Positions 17,042 through 26,307 of a stretch of DNA of 64,000 bases are shown here, in pieces. Each line of letters starts with the position of its first letter. Positions within the stretch are counted from its first letter, which is position 1. Source of the stretch: JASHVB01 sp035508435 (GTDB lineage: Bacteria > Pseudomonadota > Alphaproteobacteria > Acetobacterales > Acetobacteraceae); assembly GCA_035508435.1 (NCBI GenBank), contig DATJNA010000197.1, positions 1 through 64,000 on the forward strand, read 5' to 3'. Below the pieces are notes generated by a model. It was not told the origin of the DNA and did not search any database. It was given only the letters and a program-made list of their open reading frames with translations. Made by a program: the position numbers and the translations under genes.

Positions 17042-17767
17042 TTACTTCCTGCCGGGCGCGCGGCCGCCGGCCGGAGCGCGACCGCCACCGGCCGGGGCGG
17101 CGGCACGGGCACCGCCCGCGGCCGGTGCCGCAGCACCACCAGCCGGCGCCGCCGCACCGGGTGCCGCTGCTGCGGCGCCAGGTTCTGCGGCCCCCTCCAC
17201 CGCCTTGGTCGGCGGCGCCACGGTGGCAACGACGAAGTCGCGGCCGATGACGGCGCGCATGTTCTCGGTGCCTTTCAGGTCGTGCCAGCGTACGTTGTCG
17301 TTGAAATCGAGGTCCGCGAGGTTGGCAGTGAAGAATTCCGGAATTTGCTCGGGATCGCAGTAGACCTCGACCGCGTGGCGTACCACGTTCAGCACGCCAC
17401 CACGCTTCAGACCGATGCTGAGGCCCTCGTTCTCGAACCGCACCGGCACCGCGACGCGGATGCGCTCGCCGGCGGCAAGGCGCTGGAAATCCACGTGCTG
17501 CGGCGCATCGCTGACGGGATGGAACTGCACGTCGCGGATCAGCGCGCGGGTGGCGTCGCCGTTGGTCTTGATCTCATAGAGCCGGGACTGCCAGCCGGGG
17601 CGCTGCAACTCGCGCGCCACGGCGCGGGGTTCGAGCGCGACCAGGCTGGGGGCCCGATGGGCGCCGTAAATGACCGCAGGCACCATGCCTGCCCGCCGGG
17701 TCGCCCGCGCCGCCCCCTTACCGGCTCGCGCGCGTGCCTCGGCCTCGATCGTGACGACATTGGCCAT
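17042..17767 (-). CDS. rplY: 50S ribosomal protein L25, general stress protein Ctc type
   Basis: A 241-residue long-form L25/TL5 that binds 5S rRNA. Residues 1-95 form the L25 domain (MANVVTIEAEARARAGKGAA, then MVPAVIYGAH). The C-terminal TL5/Ctc domain runs to about residue 190 (GLKRGGVLNVVRHAVEVYCD). The final 45 residues are almost entirely Ala, Gly and Pro with interspersed Arg, ending in basic GRAPGRK. This low-complexity tail varies in the family and probably interacts with RNA. First gene of the rplY-pth-ychF operon. Confidence 0.95.
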   Translation of the reverse strand: MANVVTIEAEARARAGKGAARATRRAGMVPAVIYGAHRAPSLVALEPRAVARELQRPGWQSRLYEIKTNGDATRALIRDVQFHPVSDAPQHVDFQRLAAGERIRVAVPVRFENEGLSIGLKRGGVLNVVRHAVEVYCDPEQIPEFFTANLADLDFNDNVRWHDLKGTENMRAVIGRDFVVATVAPPTKAVEGAAEPGAAAAAPGAAAPAGGAAAPAAGGARAAAPAGGGRAPAGGRAPGRK

Positions 17768-17872
17768 GAAGGGACACTCCTGCGAAACGTCAAACGCCGG
17801 CCTCCAGGGGTGCCGGCGCAGGCGCGGGGTGTAGCGGAGGGGAGCGGCAGAGGCAAGGCGCAGGTGGCTGAC

Positions 17873-18640
17873 CTATCGCCGGCTCAAATGCTCCAGCAAC
17901 AGCACCGCTCCCGGCAGTTCCGTGCGCTTCTCCCGCAGCATGTCCTCGCCGCCCACGGCATACACCGCGGCCGCCGTCAGGATGTCGCGCAAGCGCCCTG
18001 GCGCGCTGGGATCGAACGGCAGCACGCAGCCGCCGGTGCGGCGCGCGAGATCGAGGAACACCTCGGCATCGCGCCGCGCCGCCCAGTCCGACACATCGTG
18101 CAGCACGATCAGCTTGATGCCGCGCGCGCCGAGTTCGTCGGCCAGCTTCTGGCCGCGCGAGGGCGATTCCTCGAACACGTCGCCGATATAGGTGACCACG
18201 CGGACGCCCGGCTCGCGCAGGCAGCGCGCCAGGATCGCCAGCAATCGCGTCGGACCGGCGATGCAATGGATGCCTGCGGCGCGGTCGCGCAGCGTGTTGG
18301 CGTCGGCGGTGAACGCGGTGAAGGTATGCAGCAGCCCGCCGCCATGCACGGCGAGCGCCACATCCAGTTCCCCCGGCAATGCGCGCACCAGCGCGTCGGT
18401 GACAGTGCGTGCGGTGGCCCAGGCGGGCTCGCGCGAGGCGGTGGCGTCGAAGCCGAACACCAGGCGCGGGCGACGCGGGATATCGTCCAGCGGGGCGATG
18501 GCGCGGCCGGCGCCTTGCGGCAGCAGTGCCAGCGCGAACTGGCGGATGCGGTCGAGCAATGTCTCGCGCGGCGGCGGTTCTTGCTCTGGCGGCTGGTCGG
18601 GCTCCACCGGGACCAGAACGAAATTGGGCTTGTCGCTCAT
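17873..18640 (-). CDS. VWA-like domain protein
   Basis: A 255-residue protein starting MSDKPNFVLVPVEPDQPPEQ, with an acidic, Pro-rich N-terminus. A von Willebrand factor A-like Rossmann fold follows: LVFGFDATASREPAW resembles a MIDAS motif (DxTxS instead of DxSxS), with later segments VVTYIGDVFEES and GIKLIVLHDVSDW. No membrane helix. Related proteins occur near ATPase or tellurite/stress genes, but none is adjacent here. It is co-oriented with the upstream MFS gene (172-base gap). Function unknown. Confidence 0.75.
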   Translation of the reverse strand: MSDKPNFVLVPVEPDQPPEQEPPPRETLLDRIRQFALALLPQGAGRAIAPLDDIPRRPRLVFGFDATASREPAWATARTVTDALVRALPGELDVALAVHGGGLLHTFTAFTADANTLRDRAAGIHCIAGPTRLLAILARCLREPGVRVVTYIGDVFEESPSRGQKLADELGARGIKLIVLHDVSDWAARRDAEVFLDLARRTGGCVLPFDPSAPGRLRDILTAAAVYAVGGEDMLREKRTELPGAVLLLEHLSRR

Positions 18641-18812
18641 GGTGTCCTCTCGCGGCCGCGACGCACCAATGGCCGCGAGTATAGGCGAGCCAACGGCGGA
18701 GCGACAGGCGCGCGGGGGTTAACGGCTTGTTTGCCCTGTCAAGGGATCATTCGGGGCAGCAGCACCGCGCGAGAGACACGTTCGGCGGCGTTCCATCGTG
18801 GCGCTGTCGGGG

Positions 18813-20078
18813 TCACCCGGTGCCTCGGTCGGCGTCGGCACGCCCGCCCTCCGGCGCCACCGCCCAGCGCGCGGTCTCGCCATAAGCGTATCGCGCAAAC
18901 CAGCCGCACAACGCCAGCATGCCCAGCCCGGTCGCAACGAATCCGGCGGGATAGCCGAGGCGTGCCACCGCGGCGCCGATCGCCGGGGCGCCGATGGCCT
19001 GACCGCAGAAGAACAGCGCGGTGAACAATGAGACCGCGGCGCCGCGCGCATCCGGCGCCATCTGCGTGGCATTCGTCTGCAGCGTGTTGTGTACCATGTA
19101 GAGCGCGAACCCGAGCGTGGCGAAGACTGGCGCGTCGGCGAGCCAGACCGGCGTAATGCCGAGCAATAGCAGGCCGCACAGCAGCAGAATGCCGCCAAGC
19201 ATGATCATGCGGCGCTCGCCGAGCGAGGCCACGATCCGGCGGGCGAACACGCCATAGCCCAGGCCACCGAGACCGAAGCAGCCGAGCAATGGCCCGATCG
19301 TCAGGTAGTCCAGCGCGAAGCGCTGGCGCAGGAACGCGGCGAAATAGGCAAGCATGCCGAAGAACAAGCCGCCCTCCAGCGAAATCGCGATCAGCACGAG
19401 GCGCGAGCGCGGACCGGCCAGCAGTTTCAGGTAATCCACGGCAAAGCGGGCGGCACGCAATTGCTCTGTGCCGCGCGGTTGGGCCACGCGACCGGACAGC
19501 AGCTCGCGCCACAGCAACAGCGCAATGCCGGCGAACACTGTGCCGAGCCATAGGAAGACGCTGCGCCAGCCGACCCAGCCGATCAGCATGCCGCCCACGG
19601 CCTGGCCGCAGATGACGCCGAGAAGCTGGCCGGACAGCACGCGGGCCAGCACGGCCTGCCGCCGCTCGTAGGGAACCGCGTCGCCGACATAGGCCAGGGC
19701 GAGCGCCATAACACCGGCCGTTGTGACTCCCGCAAGCAAGCGCAGCGCGGCGAGTTGCGGCAGCGAGCGTGCCGCCGCGCCCGCCGCGATGGCGACGGCC
19801 GAGAGGGTCATGGCGACGCAGATGATGCGGTATTTGCCGAAGCGGTCGCCGATCGGACCGTAGGCCAATTGGCTCACGCCGTAGCCGAGCGCGAACGCGG
19901 TGACGACCGCGGACGCCGCACCCGTCGTGACGCGGAAATCCTGCGCCAGCATCGGCAACATCGGATCGGTGATGCGCAGGCAGGAGGAGTTGCAGAATGC
20001 CGCAGCACTCAGCAGCGCGATCGGGCGGAAGCTGGGCGGTTCAGTGCCGGCGGCAGGCGGTGGATCGTCGCGAGGCAA
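18813..20078 (-). CDS. Major facilitator superfamily transporter
   Basis: A 421-residue, 12-helix permease. Motif A between helices 2 and 3 is GPIGDRFGKYRI; LAYVGDAVPYERRQ marks the helix 4-5 loop. The layout (short N-terminus, FCNSSCLRITDPMLPMLAQDF) resembles the Bcr/CflA and AraJ-like drug or metabolite efflux groups. The start is uncertain: the first in-frame initiator is a TTG at 20078, 10 bases after the degP stop, preceded by a weak AGGCGG. Substrate unknown. Confidence 0.88.
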   Translation of the reverse strand: MPRDDPPPAAGTEPPSFRPIALLSAAAFCNSSCLRITDPMLPMLAQDFRVTTGAASAVVTAFALGYGVSQLAYGPIGDRFGKYRIICVAMTLSAVAIAAGAAARSLPQLAALRLLAGVTTAGVMALALAYVGDAVPYERRQAVLARVLSGQLLGVICGQAVGGMLIGWVGWRSVFLWLGTVFAGIALLLWRELLSGRVAQPRGTEQLRAARFAVDYLKLLAGPRSRLVLIAISLEGGLFFGMLAYFAAFLRQRFALDYLTIGPLLGCFGLGGLGYGVFARRIVASLGERRMIMLGGILLLCGLLLLGITPVWLADAPVFATLGFALYMVHNTLQTNATQMAPDARGAAVSLFTALFFCGQAIGAPAIGAAVARLGYPAGFVATGLGMLALCGWFARYAYGETARWAVAPEGGRADADRGTG

Positions 20079-20088
20079 GCCCCGCCGC

Positions 20089-21612
20089 CTACCCCGGCTG
20101 CTTGTCCTGGTCGCTCACCAGCGGCAGCGGCACCCACTGCAACCCGTCCTGGCGCTGGATCAGCAACAGCACCGACTTGCGGTTCTCCTTCTTCACCGCG
20201 TCGATGCGCTTCTGCACGTCAGCCACGGAACCGACTTCGCCCTGCTGCACCTCCACCACCACGTCGCCCGGCTTCAGCCCCTTGTCCGCGGCCGGGCCTT
20301 TCGGCGAGACGTCGGTGATCACCACGCCCTTCTGGTCGGCGCCGAGCTGATACTTGTCCTTCATCGCCTGCGACATTGGCGCCAGCTTGATGCCAAGCCC
20401 GGCGATATCGACCGGCGCCGGCGGCTGGTTCGCCGGCACCTCCTTCGTCGCGGCGGCCTGTTGTGTGTCGTCCGGCTTCTCCGCCAGCTTGGCCTGCACT
20501 GTCACTTCCTTGCCGTTGCGCCACAGCACCACGGGGACGGATTCGCCCACTTCGGAGTCCGCGACGATGCGCGGCAGCGCGTGCATGTCCTGCACGTCCT
20601 GATTGTTGAACTTCAGAATAACGTCGCCGTTGTGGATCTGCGCCTTGTCCGCCGGACCGCCGTCATTCACCCCGGCGACCATAGCGCCGGTCGGCTTTTT
20701 CATGCCCAGGCTTTCCGCGATATCCGGCGTCACCTGCTGGATGCGCACGCCCAGCCAGCCGCGCATCGGATGGCCGTAGGCCTTCAACTGCGCGACGATG
20801 TTCTTCACCATGTTGGAGGGGATCGAGAACCCGATGCCGATCGACCCGCCCGAGGGCGAGTAGATCGCGGTGTTCATGCCGATCACCTGCCCGTCCATAT
20901 CGAACAATGGCCCACCCGAGTTGCCGCGGTTGATCGGCGCGTCGGTCTGGATGAAATCGTCATACGGTCCCTGATGGATGTTGCGCCCTCGGGCCGAGAC
21001 GATGCCGGCCGTCACCGTGCCGCCCAGCCCGAACGGATTGCCGATCGCCAACACCCAGTCGCCCACGCGCTCCTTGTCGGAGTCGCCGAACGGCACCGCG
21101 GGCAGCGGCTTGTCGGCCTTCACCTTTAGCAGCGCGATGTCGCCGGTTTCGTCGCGACCCACCACGGTTGCCTTCAGCGTGGTGTTGTCCTGCAACGTGA
21201 CGGTGATCTCGTCGGCGCCGTCGATGACGTGGTTGTTGGTAACGATTAGGCCGGAGGCATCGATGATGAAGCCGGAGCCGAGGCTCTGCATCCGCCGCTC
21301 CGGCTCTGGCTGGCCGTTCTGCCCGCCCTGGTGGTTGCGGTTCAGGAAATCCTTGAAGAATTGCTCGAACGGCGAGCCGGGCGGGAACATCGGCATGTCC
21401 GGTCCGAGATTCGGACCATTCTGGGCCGTGACGAGCTGGGTGGAGGAGACGTTCACCACCGCCGGCAGCAGCTTCGCGGCGAGATCGGCGAAGCTGTAGG
21501 GCGCGGCGGCCTGAGGTGCCGCTGGCTGGCCCAGGGCGACCATTGGCGTCGCGAACAGGGTGGAAGCGCCCAGCAGGGCGGCGCGAATTGTGGCGGAGCG
21601 AGGGAGGCGCAT
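20089..21612 (-). CDS. degP: Periplasmic serine endoprotease DegP/HtrA (Do family)
   Basis: A 507-residue protease-chaperone. The signal peptide spans roughly residues 1-28 (cleavage near MVALGQPAAP). The trypsin-like domain has His in VTNNHVIDG, Asp in DETGDIALLKV and Ser in NRGNSGGPLFD. Two PDZ domains follow, starting near RGWLGVRIQQ and GLGIKLAPMS. It degrades or refolds misfolded envelope proteins. The ATG at 21612 has AGGA at proper spacing; a TTG six bases upstream is less likely. It is followed 10 bases later by the MFS gene and lies downstream of hflK-hflC on the same strand, a common envelope-quality-control arrangement. Confidence 0.95.
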   Translation of the reverse strand: MRLPRSATIRAALLGASTLFATPMVALGQPAAPQAAAPYSFADLAAKLLPAVVNVSSTQLVTAQNGPNLGPDMPMFPPGSPFEQFFKDFLNRNHQGGQNGQPEPERRMQSLGSGFIIDASGLIVTNNHVIDGADEITVTLQDNTTLKATVVGRDETGDIALLKVKADKPLPAVPFGDSDKERVGDWVLAIGNPFGLGGTVTAGIVSARGRNIHQGPYDDFIQTDAPINRGNSGGPLFDMDGQVIGMNTAIYSPSGGSIGIGFSIPSNMVKNIVAQLKAYGHPMRGWLGVRIQQVTPDIAESLGMKKPTGAMVAGVNDGGPADKAQIHNGDVILKFNNQDVQDMHALPRIVADSEVGESVPVVLWRNGKEVTVQAKLAEKPDDTQQAAATKEVPANQPPAPVDIAGLGIKLAPMSQAMKDKYQLGADQKGVVITDVSPKGPAADKGLKPGDVVVEVQQGEVGSVADVQKRIDAVKKENRKSVLLLIQRQDGLQWVPLPLVSDQDKQPG

Positions 21613-21715
21613 GGTCAAGGTTCCTGGCGGATGAACCGCATATGCCCCGTCCGCTGCCCTGAAAGCAACGAGCGGGTGGCGAAGCGCGACAGTCTATCCT
21701 GTGGCGAGCGGCGGG

Positions 21716-22594
21716 TCACTGTCCGGGCGGCTTTGGCGGCGCCTGAAGGTAGCGCAAATAGTCGTTGTCGGGCGTGATCACCAGCCGCGCCGCGCCGCCG
21801 GCCAGAGCGTCGCGGTAGCCCTGTAGTGTGCGCCAGATGCCGAAGAACCACGGGTCCTGGGTGAACGCCTTGGCGTAGATGCCAGTGGCCTCTGCCTCGC
21901 CCTCGCCGCGCAGGCGGTCGGCGGTGGCGTTGGCCTCGGCCAGCAGCACGGTGCGTTCGCGGTCGGCATCGGCGCGGATCTTGGCCGAGGCCTCGGCGCC
22001 TTCCGCCCGGGCCAGGGCAGCGACGCGCTGCCGTTCGGACTGCATGCGTTGCAGGATCGCCTGCGTGTTCTCCTGCGGCAGGTCGGCACGCCGGATGCGG
22101 ACATCCTCGATCGAGACGCCGAACCCGGGCATCTCGGCGTTCACCTCGCTGCGTATGGTCGCCATGATGCGGTCGCGGTCCAAGGACAGCACCTGCGACA
22201 GGGTGTTGTTGCCCAGCACGCGCCGCAGGCTGCCCGTGACGATCGAACTCAGCCGCGTCTGGATGGCGAAGTCGCCACTGCCGACGGCCTGGTAATACCG
22301 CAGCGGGTCCTTGATGCGGAATATCACGAAGCTGTCCACGATCAGCCGGCGCTGATCGCCCAGGATGACCTCCTCGCCCGGCAACTCGACACCCAGCAGC
22401 CGCTTATCGAATGGAATCACCTCCTGGACGAACGGCTTCTTGACGTGCAGACCAGGCTGCGTGATCACCCGTATCGGGTCGCCAAACTGCGTGATCAGCA
22501 TCTGCTGCGTCTGATCGACGATGAAGAGGCTGGAATCGGCCAACACCAGCAGCACGATCGCCAGCGCGATCAGCGCAATCACACTCCTGCTCAT
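21716..22594 (-). CDS. hflC: FtsH-modulating SPFH protein HflC
   Basis: A 292-residue membrane protein with one N-terminal helix (MSRSVIALIALAIVLLVLAD) and a band-7/SPFH domain in the periplasm (SLFIVDQTQQMLITQFGD, GLHVKKPFVQEV, SIEDVRIRRADLP). The coiled coil (SERQRVAALARAEGAEASAK) ends in the EAEATGIYAKAF segment. HflK and HflC form a cage around FtsH and limit its proteolysis. Its ATG overlaps the hflK stop by four bases (ATGA), indicating translational coupling. Confidence 0.96.
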   Translation of the reverse strand: MSRSVIALIALAIVLLVLADSSLFIVDQTQQMLITQFGDPIRVITQPGLHVKKPFVQEVIPFDKRLLGVELPGEEVILGDQRRLIVDSFVIFRIKDPLRYYQAVGSGDFAIQTRLSSIVTGSLRRVLGNNTLSQVLSLDRDRIMATIRSEVNAEMPGFGVSIEDVRIRRADLPQENTQAILQRMQSERQRVAALARAEGAEASAKIRADADRERTVLLAEANATADRLRGEGEAEATGIYAKAFTQDPWFFGIWRTLQGYRDALAGGAARLVITPDNDYLRYLQAPPKPPGQ

Positions 22595-23892
22595 TGGCCG
22601 GACCCCTGATCGGCTGCCAACCCGCCCGCCGGCGGTGCCAGCGCGGCGGCCGGCGGTGCGGCGGGTGCCGACGGCGTGGTTCTTGGTGAGGCCGGTGGCT
22701 TCGCGGGTGCCGGCAGGCTCAACGGCAGGAACGGCAGCAGGCCCTTCAGTCTGTCGTCCACCACCAGTGGCTGCGCGTGCATCAGGATGTCGCGCATCGT
22801 ATCGAGATACATACGCTGCAATGTGACGTTCTTCGCGGCCTGGTAGGCTTTCAGCACCGCGTCGAATTGCTGCGCCTGGCCGGTTGCCAGAGCGATGCGG
22901 GCCTGCTTGTCACCCTGCCCGCCGGCCACGACGCGCGCCGCGTCGCCGCGGGCGCGCGGCACGATGTCGTTGCGATAGGCCTCGGCTTCGTTGCGCATGC
23001 GCTCGGCGTCGGTGTTGGCACGTTGCACGTCGCGGAAGCTCTCGATCACCGCCGGTGGCGGATCGACGCGCTGGAGCTGCACCTGGGTGATCTCGATGCC
23101 GGCGCCATAGCGATCCAGGATCTGCTGCGTCTGCTTGTGGACGTCGTCTTCGATCTGGGCACGCAGCGTGGTCAGCGCCGGCTGGATCGGGGTGCGGCCG
23201 ATCACCTCGCGGATCGAACTCTCCGCCACCGCCTTCACCAGATTGTCGGGATCGCGCACGGCGAACAGGTAGCCCTCGGCGTTGTTGATTTTCCAGAACA
23301 CGGTGAGGTTGATGTCGATGATGTTCTCATCGCCGGTCAGCATCAGGCTTTCCGACGGCACGTCGCGCGTGTTGGCGCCGTTTTCGCTGTCCTGCGGGTT
23401 GACCGAGCGATAGCCGACCTCGGTACGGTTGATGCGGGTGACGGCGGGCAGCAGCACCTTCTCGATCGGCCACGGCAGGTGCCAGTGCAGGCCAGGGTCG
23501 GTGCGATAGCTGTAGGCGCCGAAGCGCAGCACCACGCCGAGTTCGTCGGGCTGCACGCGATAGAAGCCGCTGGCGAGCCACAGCAGCACCACGCCGATCC
23601 CGATCAGCAGCAAGGGACGGCCCTGGGTGAAGCGCATGCGCGGCCCGCCGCCGCCGCCGACAATGCGGCGCACGGCGGCCTGCATACGGCGGATGAGCGC
23701 GTCGAGGTCAGGCGCCGGGCCGGAGCCGCCGGGACGCGGACCGCCAGGGCGAGGGCCACCCGGACCACCGCCGCCACCCCATGGACCGCCGCCGCCGGGC
23801 GGGGGACGGCCAGAGCCGTTGCCGGAACCGCCGGGTGGAAATCCCCAGGGACCCTGGCCGCTATGGACCACGGTGGGGCCGCCGCTTGTCAT
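22591..23892 (-). CDS. hflK: FtsH-modulating SPFH protein HflK
   Basis: A 433-residue partner of HflC. The N-terminal 60 residues are Gly/Pro-rich (PPGGGGPWGGGGGPGG), typical of HflK. The transmembrane helix is around PLLLIGIGVVLLWLASGFY, then the SPFH domain (VQPDELGVVLRFGAYSYRTD, GLHWHLPWPIEKVLLPAVTR). The coiled coil is followed by a Pro/Ala-rich cytosol-like tail. I chose the ATG at 23892 (MTSGGPTVVHSGQG); 13 further upstream codons have no family resemblance. It overlaps hflC by four bases and is divergent from mrp. Confidence 0.95.
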   Translation of the reverse strand: MTSGGPTVVHSGQGPWGFPPGGSGNGSGRPPPGGGGPWGGGGGPGGPRPGGPRPGGSGPAPDLDALIRRMQAAVRRIVGGGGGPRMRFTQGRPLLLIGIGVVLLWLASGFYRVQPDELGVVLRFGAYSYRTDPGLHWHLPWPIEKVLLPAVTRINRTEVGYRSVNPQDSENGANTRDVPSESLMLTGDENIIDINLTVFWKINNAEGYLFAVRDPDNLVKAVAESSIREVIGRTPIQPALTTLRAQIEDDVHKQTQQILDRYGAGIEITQVQLQRVDPPPAVIESFRDVQRANTDAERMRNEAEAYRNDIVPRARGDAARVVAGGQGDKQARIALATGQAQQFDAVLKAYQAAKNVTLQRMYLDTMRDILMHAQPLVVDDRLKGLLPFLPLSLPAPAKPPASPRTTPSAPAAPPAAALAPPAGGLAADQGSGQ

Positions 23893-24071
23893 TGAGACTG
23901 TATGGCTCCTGTGTTGATGCTCCGCCGGCATCTGCCGTTGGCGGAACCCGTATCCTGCGCCATATCGGATGGCGCCGGCGTCACGGCGGGGTGCTTATTA
24001 ACCTCCGGCGCGATGTTTGCAACATTTCTCGGCCGGCGGTTGTGCGCTGGCCGGCAGCGGGAGGATTGCCG

Positions 24072-25238
24072 ATGGCCGCTACCCCTGACGCTCTGCGCGA
24101 GGCATTGCGCACGATCAAGGACCCCGTGTCGGGGCGCGACATCGTCAGCGCCGGGCTGGTCGAGGGCATCGAGGTCCGCGGCGGGCTGGTGCAGGTGTCG
24201 TTGCTGACGGATCGTGCCCATGCGGCGGCGATGGAGCCGGTGCGGCAGGCGGCGCAGGCGCTGCTGGCGGAACAGCCGGGGGTGACGAACGCGGCGGCGG
24301 TGCTGACGGGACCGCGTCAGGCGGATGGGGGCGGCGGAGCGCGGCCGGGTGCGGTGCCGCGACCCGGACCGGCAGGCGCACCGGGGGGACCTGGGGGGCA
24401 CGGGCCTGCCCAGCCGGGCGGGCAGCGTCCCACGCTGTTGCTGCCAGACGTCAAGGCGATCATCGCCGTCGCCTCCGGCAAGGGTGGCGTCGGAAAATCG
24501 ACCGTGGCGGTGAACCTGGCGGTGGCGCTGGCGCGACAGGGGCATCGCGTCGGACTGCTGGACGCCGACATATACGGCCCGAGCCTGCCGCGCATGCTGG
24601 GCGTGTCGCGCAAGCCCGAGGTGCGGGGCGAGAAGATGGTGCCGCTGCAAGCCTGGGGCCTGTCCTGCATGTCGATCGGCTTCCTGGTGGAGGAAGAGAC
24701 CCCGATGATCTGGCGCGGCCCCATGGTGATGGGCGCGCTGGAACAAATGATGGGCCAGGTGGAATGGGGGGCGCTTGACGTGCTGGTGGTGGACATGCCG
24801 CCCGGCACCGGCGATGCCCAACTGACCATGGCGCAGCGGGTGGCGCTGGCCGGGGCGGTGATCGTCTCGACCCCGCAGGACATTGCGCTGATCGACGCGC
24901 GCCGCGGGGTGCGCATGTTCGAGCGGGTGAATGTGCCCGTGCTCGGGCTGGTGGAGAACATGAGCTACTACTGCTGCCCCAATTGCGGCCACCGCGCCGA
25001 ATTGTTCGGCCATGGCGGCGCGCGGCTGGAGGCGCAGCGGCTGGGCACGACATTCCTGGGCGAGGTGCCGTTGCTGCTGGATATCCGCACGGCCTCGGAT
25101 GCGGGCACGCCCATCGTCGCGGCGGCGCCGGAGAGCGAGGCGGGAAAGGCGTTTGCCGCTGTGGCAGCGGCGGTGTGGGGAAAGCTGGCGGGCGGTGGCA
25201 CGGGGCAGCGGAGCGGGCCGCGGATTGTGGTAGAGTAA
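24072..25238 (+). CDS. apbC: Iron-sulfur cluster carrier protein Mrp/ApbC
   Basis: A 388-residue P-loop NTPase that carries and transfers [4Fe-4S] clusters. Residues 1-80 are the MIP18/DUF59 domain (ALREALRTIKDPVSGRDIVS). A Gly/Pro-rich linker (GGGGARPGAVPRPGPAGAPG) joins it to the Mrp ATPase with the deviant Walker A VASGKGGVGKSTVAVNLA, LDADIYGPS and VVDMPPGTGD. The cluster-binding pair is in YYCCPNCGHRAELFG. It diverges from hflKC across a 179-base spacer; convergent with the restriction endonuclease gene downstream. Confidence 0.95.
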   Translation: MAATPDALREALRTIKDPVSGRDIVSAGLVEGIEVRGGLVQVSLLTDRAHAAAMEPVRQAAQALLAEQPGVTNAAAVLTGPRQADGGGGARPGAVPRPGPAGAPGGPGGHGPAQPGGQRPTLLLPDVKAIIAVASGKGGVGKSTVAVNLAVALARQGHRVGLLDADIYGPSLPRMLGVSRKPEVRGEKMVPLQAWGLSCMSIGFLVEEETPMIWRGPMVMGALEQMMGQVEWGALDVLVVDMPPGTGDAQLTMAQRVALAGAVIVSTPQDIALIDARRGVRMFERVNVPVLGLVENMSYYCCPNCGHRAELFGHGGARLEAQRLGTTFLGEVPLLLDIRTASDAGTPIVAAAPESEAGKAFAAVAAAVWGKLAGGGTGQRSGPRIVVE

Positions 25239-25263
25239 AGGGCCACTTTGGCGCAAGACGCCG

Positions 25264-26307
25264 CTATGAACTTGCTTGATGCGCCAAGAGCCATTCGGTA
25301 AAGCCGTCTAGGTTGTGTGCCCACACCAAGAACAATCCACTGGCTTGTGCCGCCTTCAACGTGTCGAGGCCGAACACACCGGACAGCAGTGCCACCGGAA
25401 TGATCTGCTCACCCATTTTCGTATTCCAATAGCGAGCCTTTGCCGCGGTATCATTCAGGACCCGCTTGACCGAGTTCAATACCGAGGATGAATCCTTCGC
25501 TTCGATCGCCATGGTTCGTCCGTCCCCGAGACCGATCAGCAGATCGGCCCGCCGGCCGTATAGCGAGCATTCGCCGTAGAATGCGCCCGCTGCCGGCAAC
25601 AGACGCGGTGTACTGACATTCCCTCGATTTGGCGCGGTGGTTGGCTGGAAACCAGTCGCGGTCAGCCGTTCACGCAGTTGCCGCTCGACTTCGCGGCCGT
25701 AAGCGCGGCGTTCAGTCTGCATGGCTTGGCTCGCGTGTATCGATGCCGTCGTGACGATGGCATGGCGCAATTCTGCGGGTCGTGGCGGCCGTCGCGCCGC
25801 AATCCAGGGAAAACGTGAACCGTCGGCGATGCGGCAGATCAATTGGAGGATATCTGACGCCAACTTACTATCGCTCCGGATTAGCGATCTTGTCAGACGC
25901 CGGGTTGAGCGTGTGACGAGGACCCCAAGATCCTCGGCGCTGATCGGCGGCCCTGCGGCATAGCGCAGCGAACTGAGCAATTCATCGTCCAGAATAATGT
26001 CACGAATCAATTCGGGATCAGGTGCATTCGGATCGATCGGTCGCAACTTGACGAACAGGCGCGCCAAAGCTCGGCGGCGGTGATTGAGATGTGCGGTATA
26101 GCGCGTGTGTGGCTCTGCCAACCGTCGGTCGACAAATGCGTTAAGCGACCGCTCCGCCTCGGTGGCGAGTTGTTCCTCCGTCCAGGTCGCAGGCACGACC
26201 GAAACGTTGGCGACCGTTTGCGCAGCGCGCGGCTCATGCGCGGACTGAGCGCCTGGTCTGCGCCGCTTTCGCTCGGCGGACGCACCGGATGCCTCACGCC
26301 GTGCCAT
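25264..26307 (-). CDS. XamI-like type II restriction endonuclease
   Basis: A 347-residue protein resembling the XamI (GTCGAC-cutting) endonuclease family. I base this on SLRYAAGPPISAEDLGVL and on a C-terminal PD-(D/E)XK-like core: Asp in LYGRRADLLIGLGD and E-x-K in MAIEAKDSSSVLNSVKRVLN, then IPVALLSGVFGL. The family match is from memory and target specificity is unproved. The ATG at 26307 (MARREASGASAERKRRRPGA) overlaps the end of the methyltransferase gene by 14 bases. The basic N-terminus fits DNA binding. G+C is clearly lower than in neighbours (33 of 60 bases at 25441-25500 against 43 of 60 at 24781-24840), suggesting horizontal acquisition. Confidence 0.78.
   Translation of the reverse strand: MARREASGASAERKRRRPGAQSAHEPRAAQTVANVSVVPATWTEEQLATEAERSLNAFVDRRLAEPHTRYTAHLNHRRRALARLFVKLRPIDPNAPDPELIRDIILDDELLSSLRYAAGPPISAEDLGVLVTRSTRRLTRSLIRSDSKLASDILQLICRIADGSRFPWIAARRPPRPAELRHAIVTTASIHASQAMQTERRAYGREVERQLRERLTATGFQPTTAPNRGNVSTPRLLPAAGAFYGECSLYGRRADLLIGLGDGRTMAIEAKDSSSVLNSVKRVLNDTAAKARYWNTKMGEQIIPVALLSGVFGLDTLKAAQASGLFLVWAHNLDGFTEWLLAHQASS

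Noticed and set aside
16592..19024. An 810-codon open frame on the plus strand
   Set aside because: It is antisense to pth, rplY and the VWA-like gene, which have clear family motifs. Long antisense frames are expected in DNA of this base composition.
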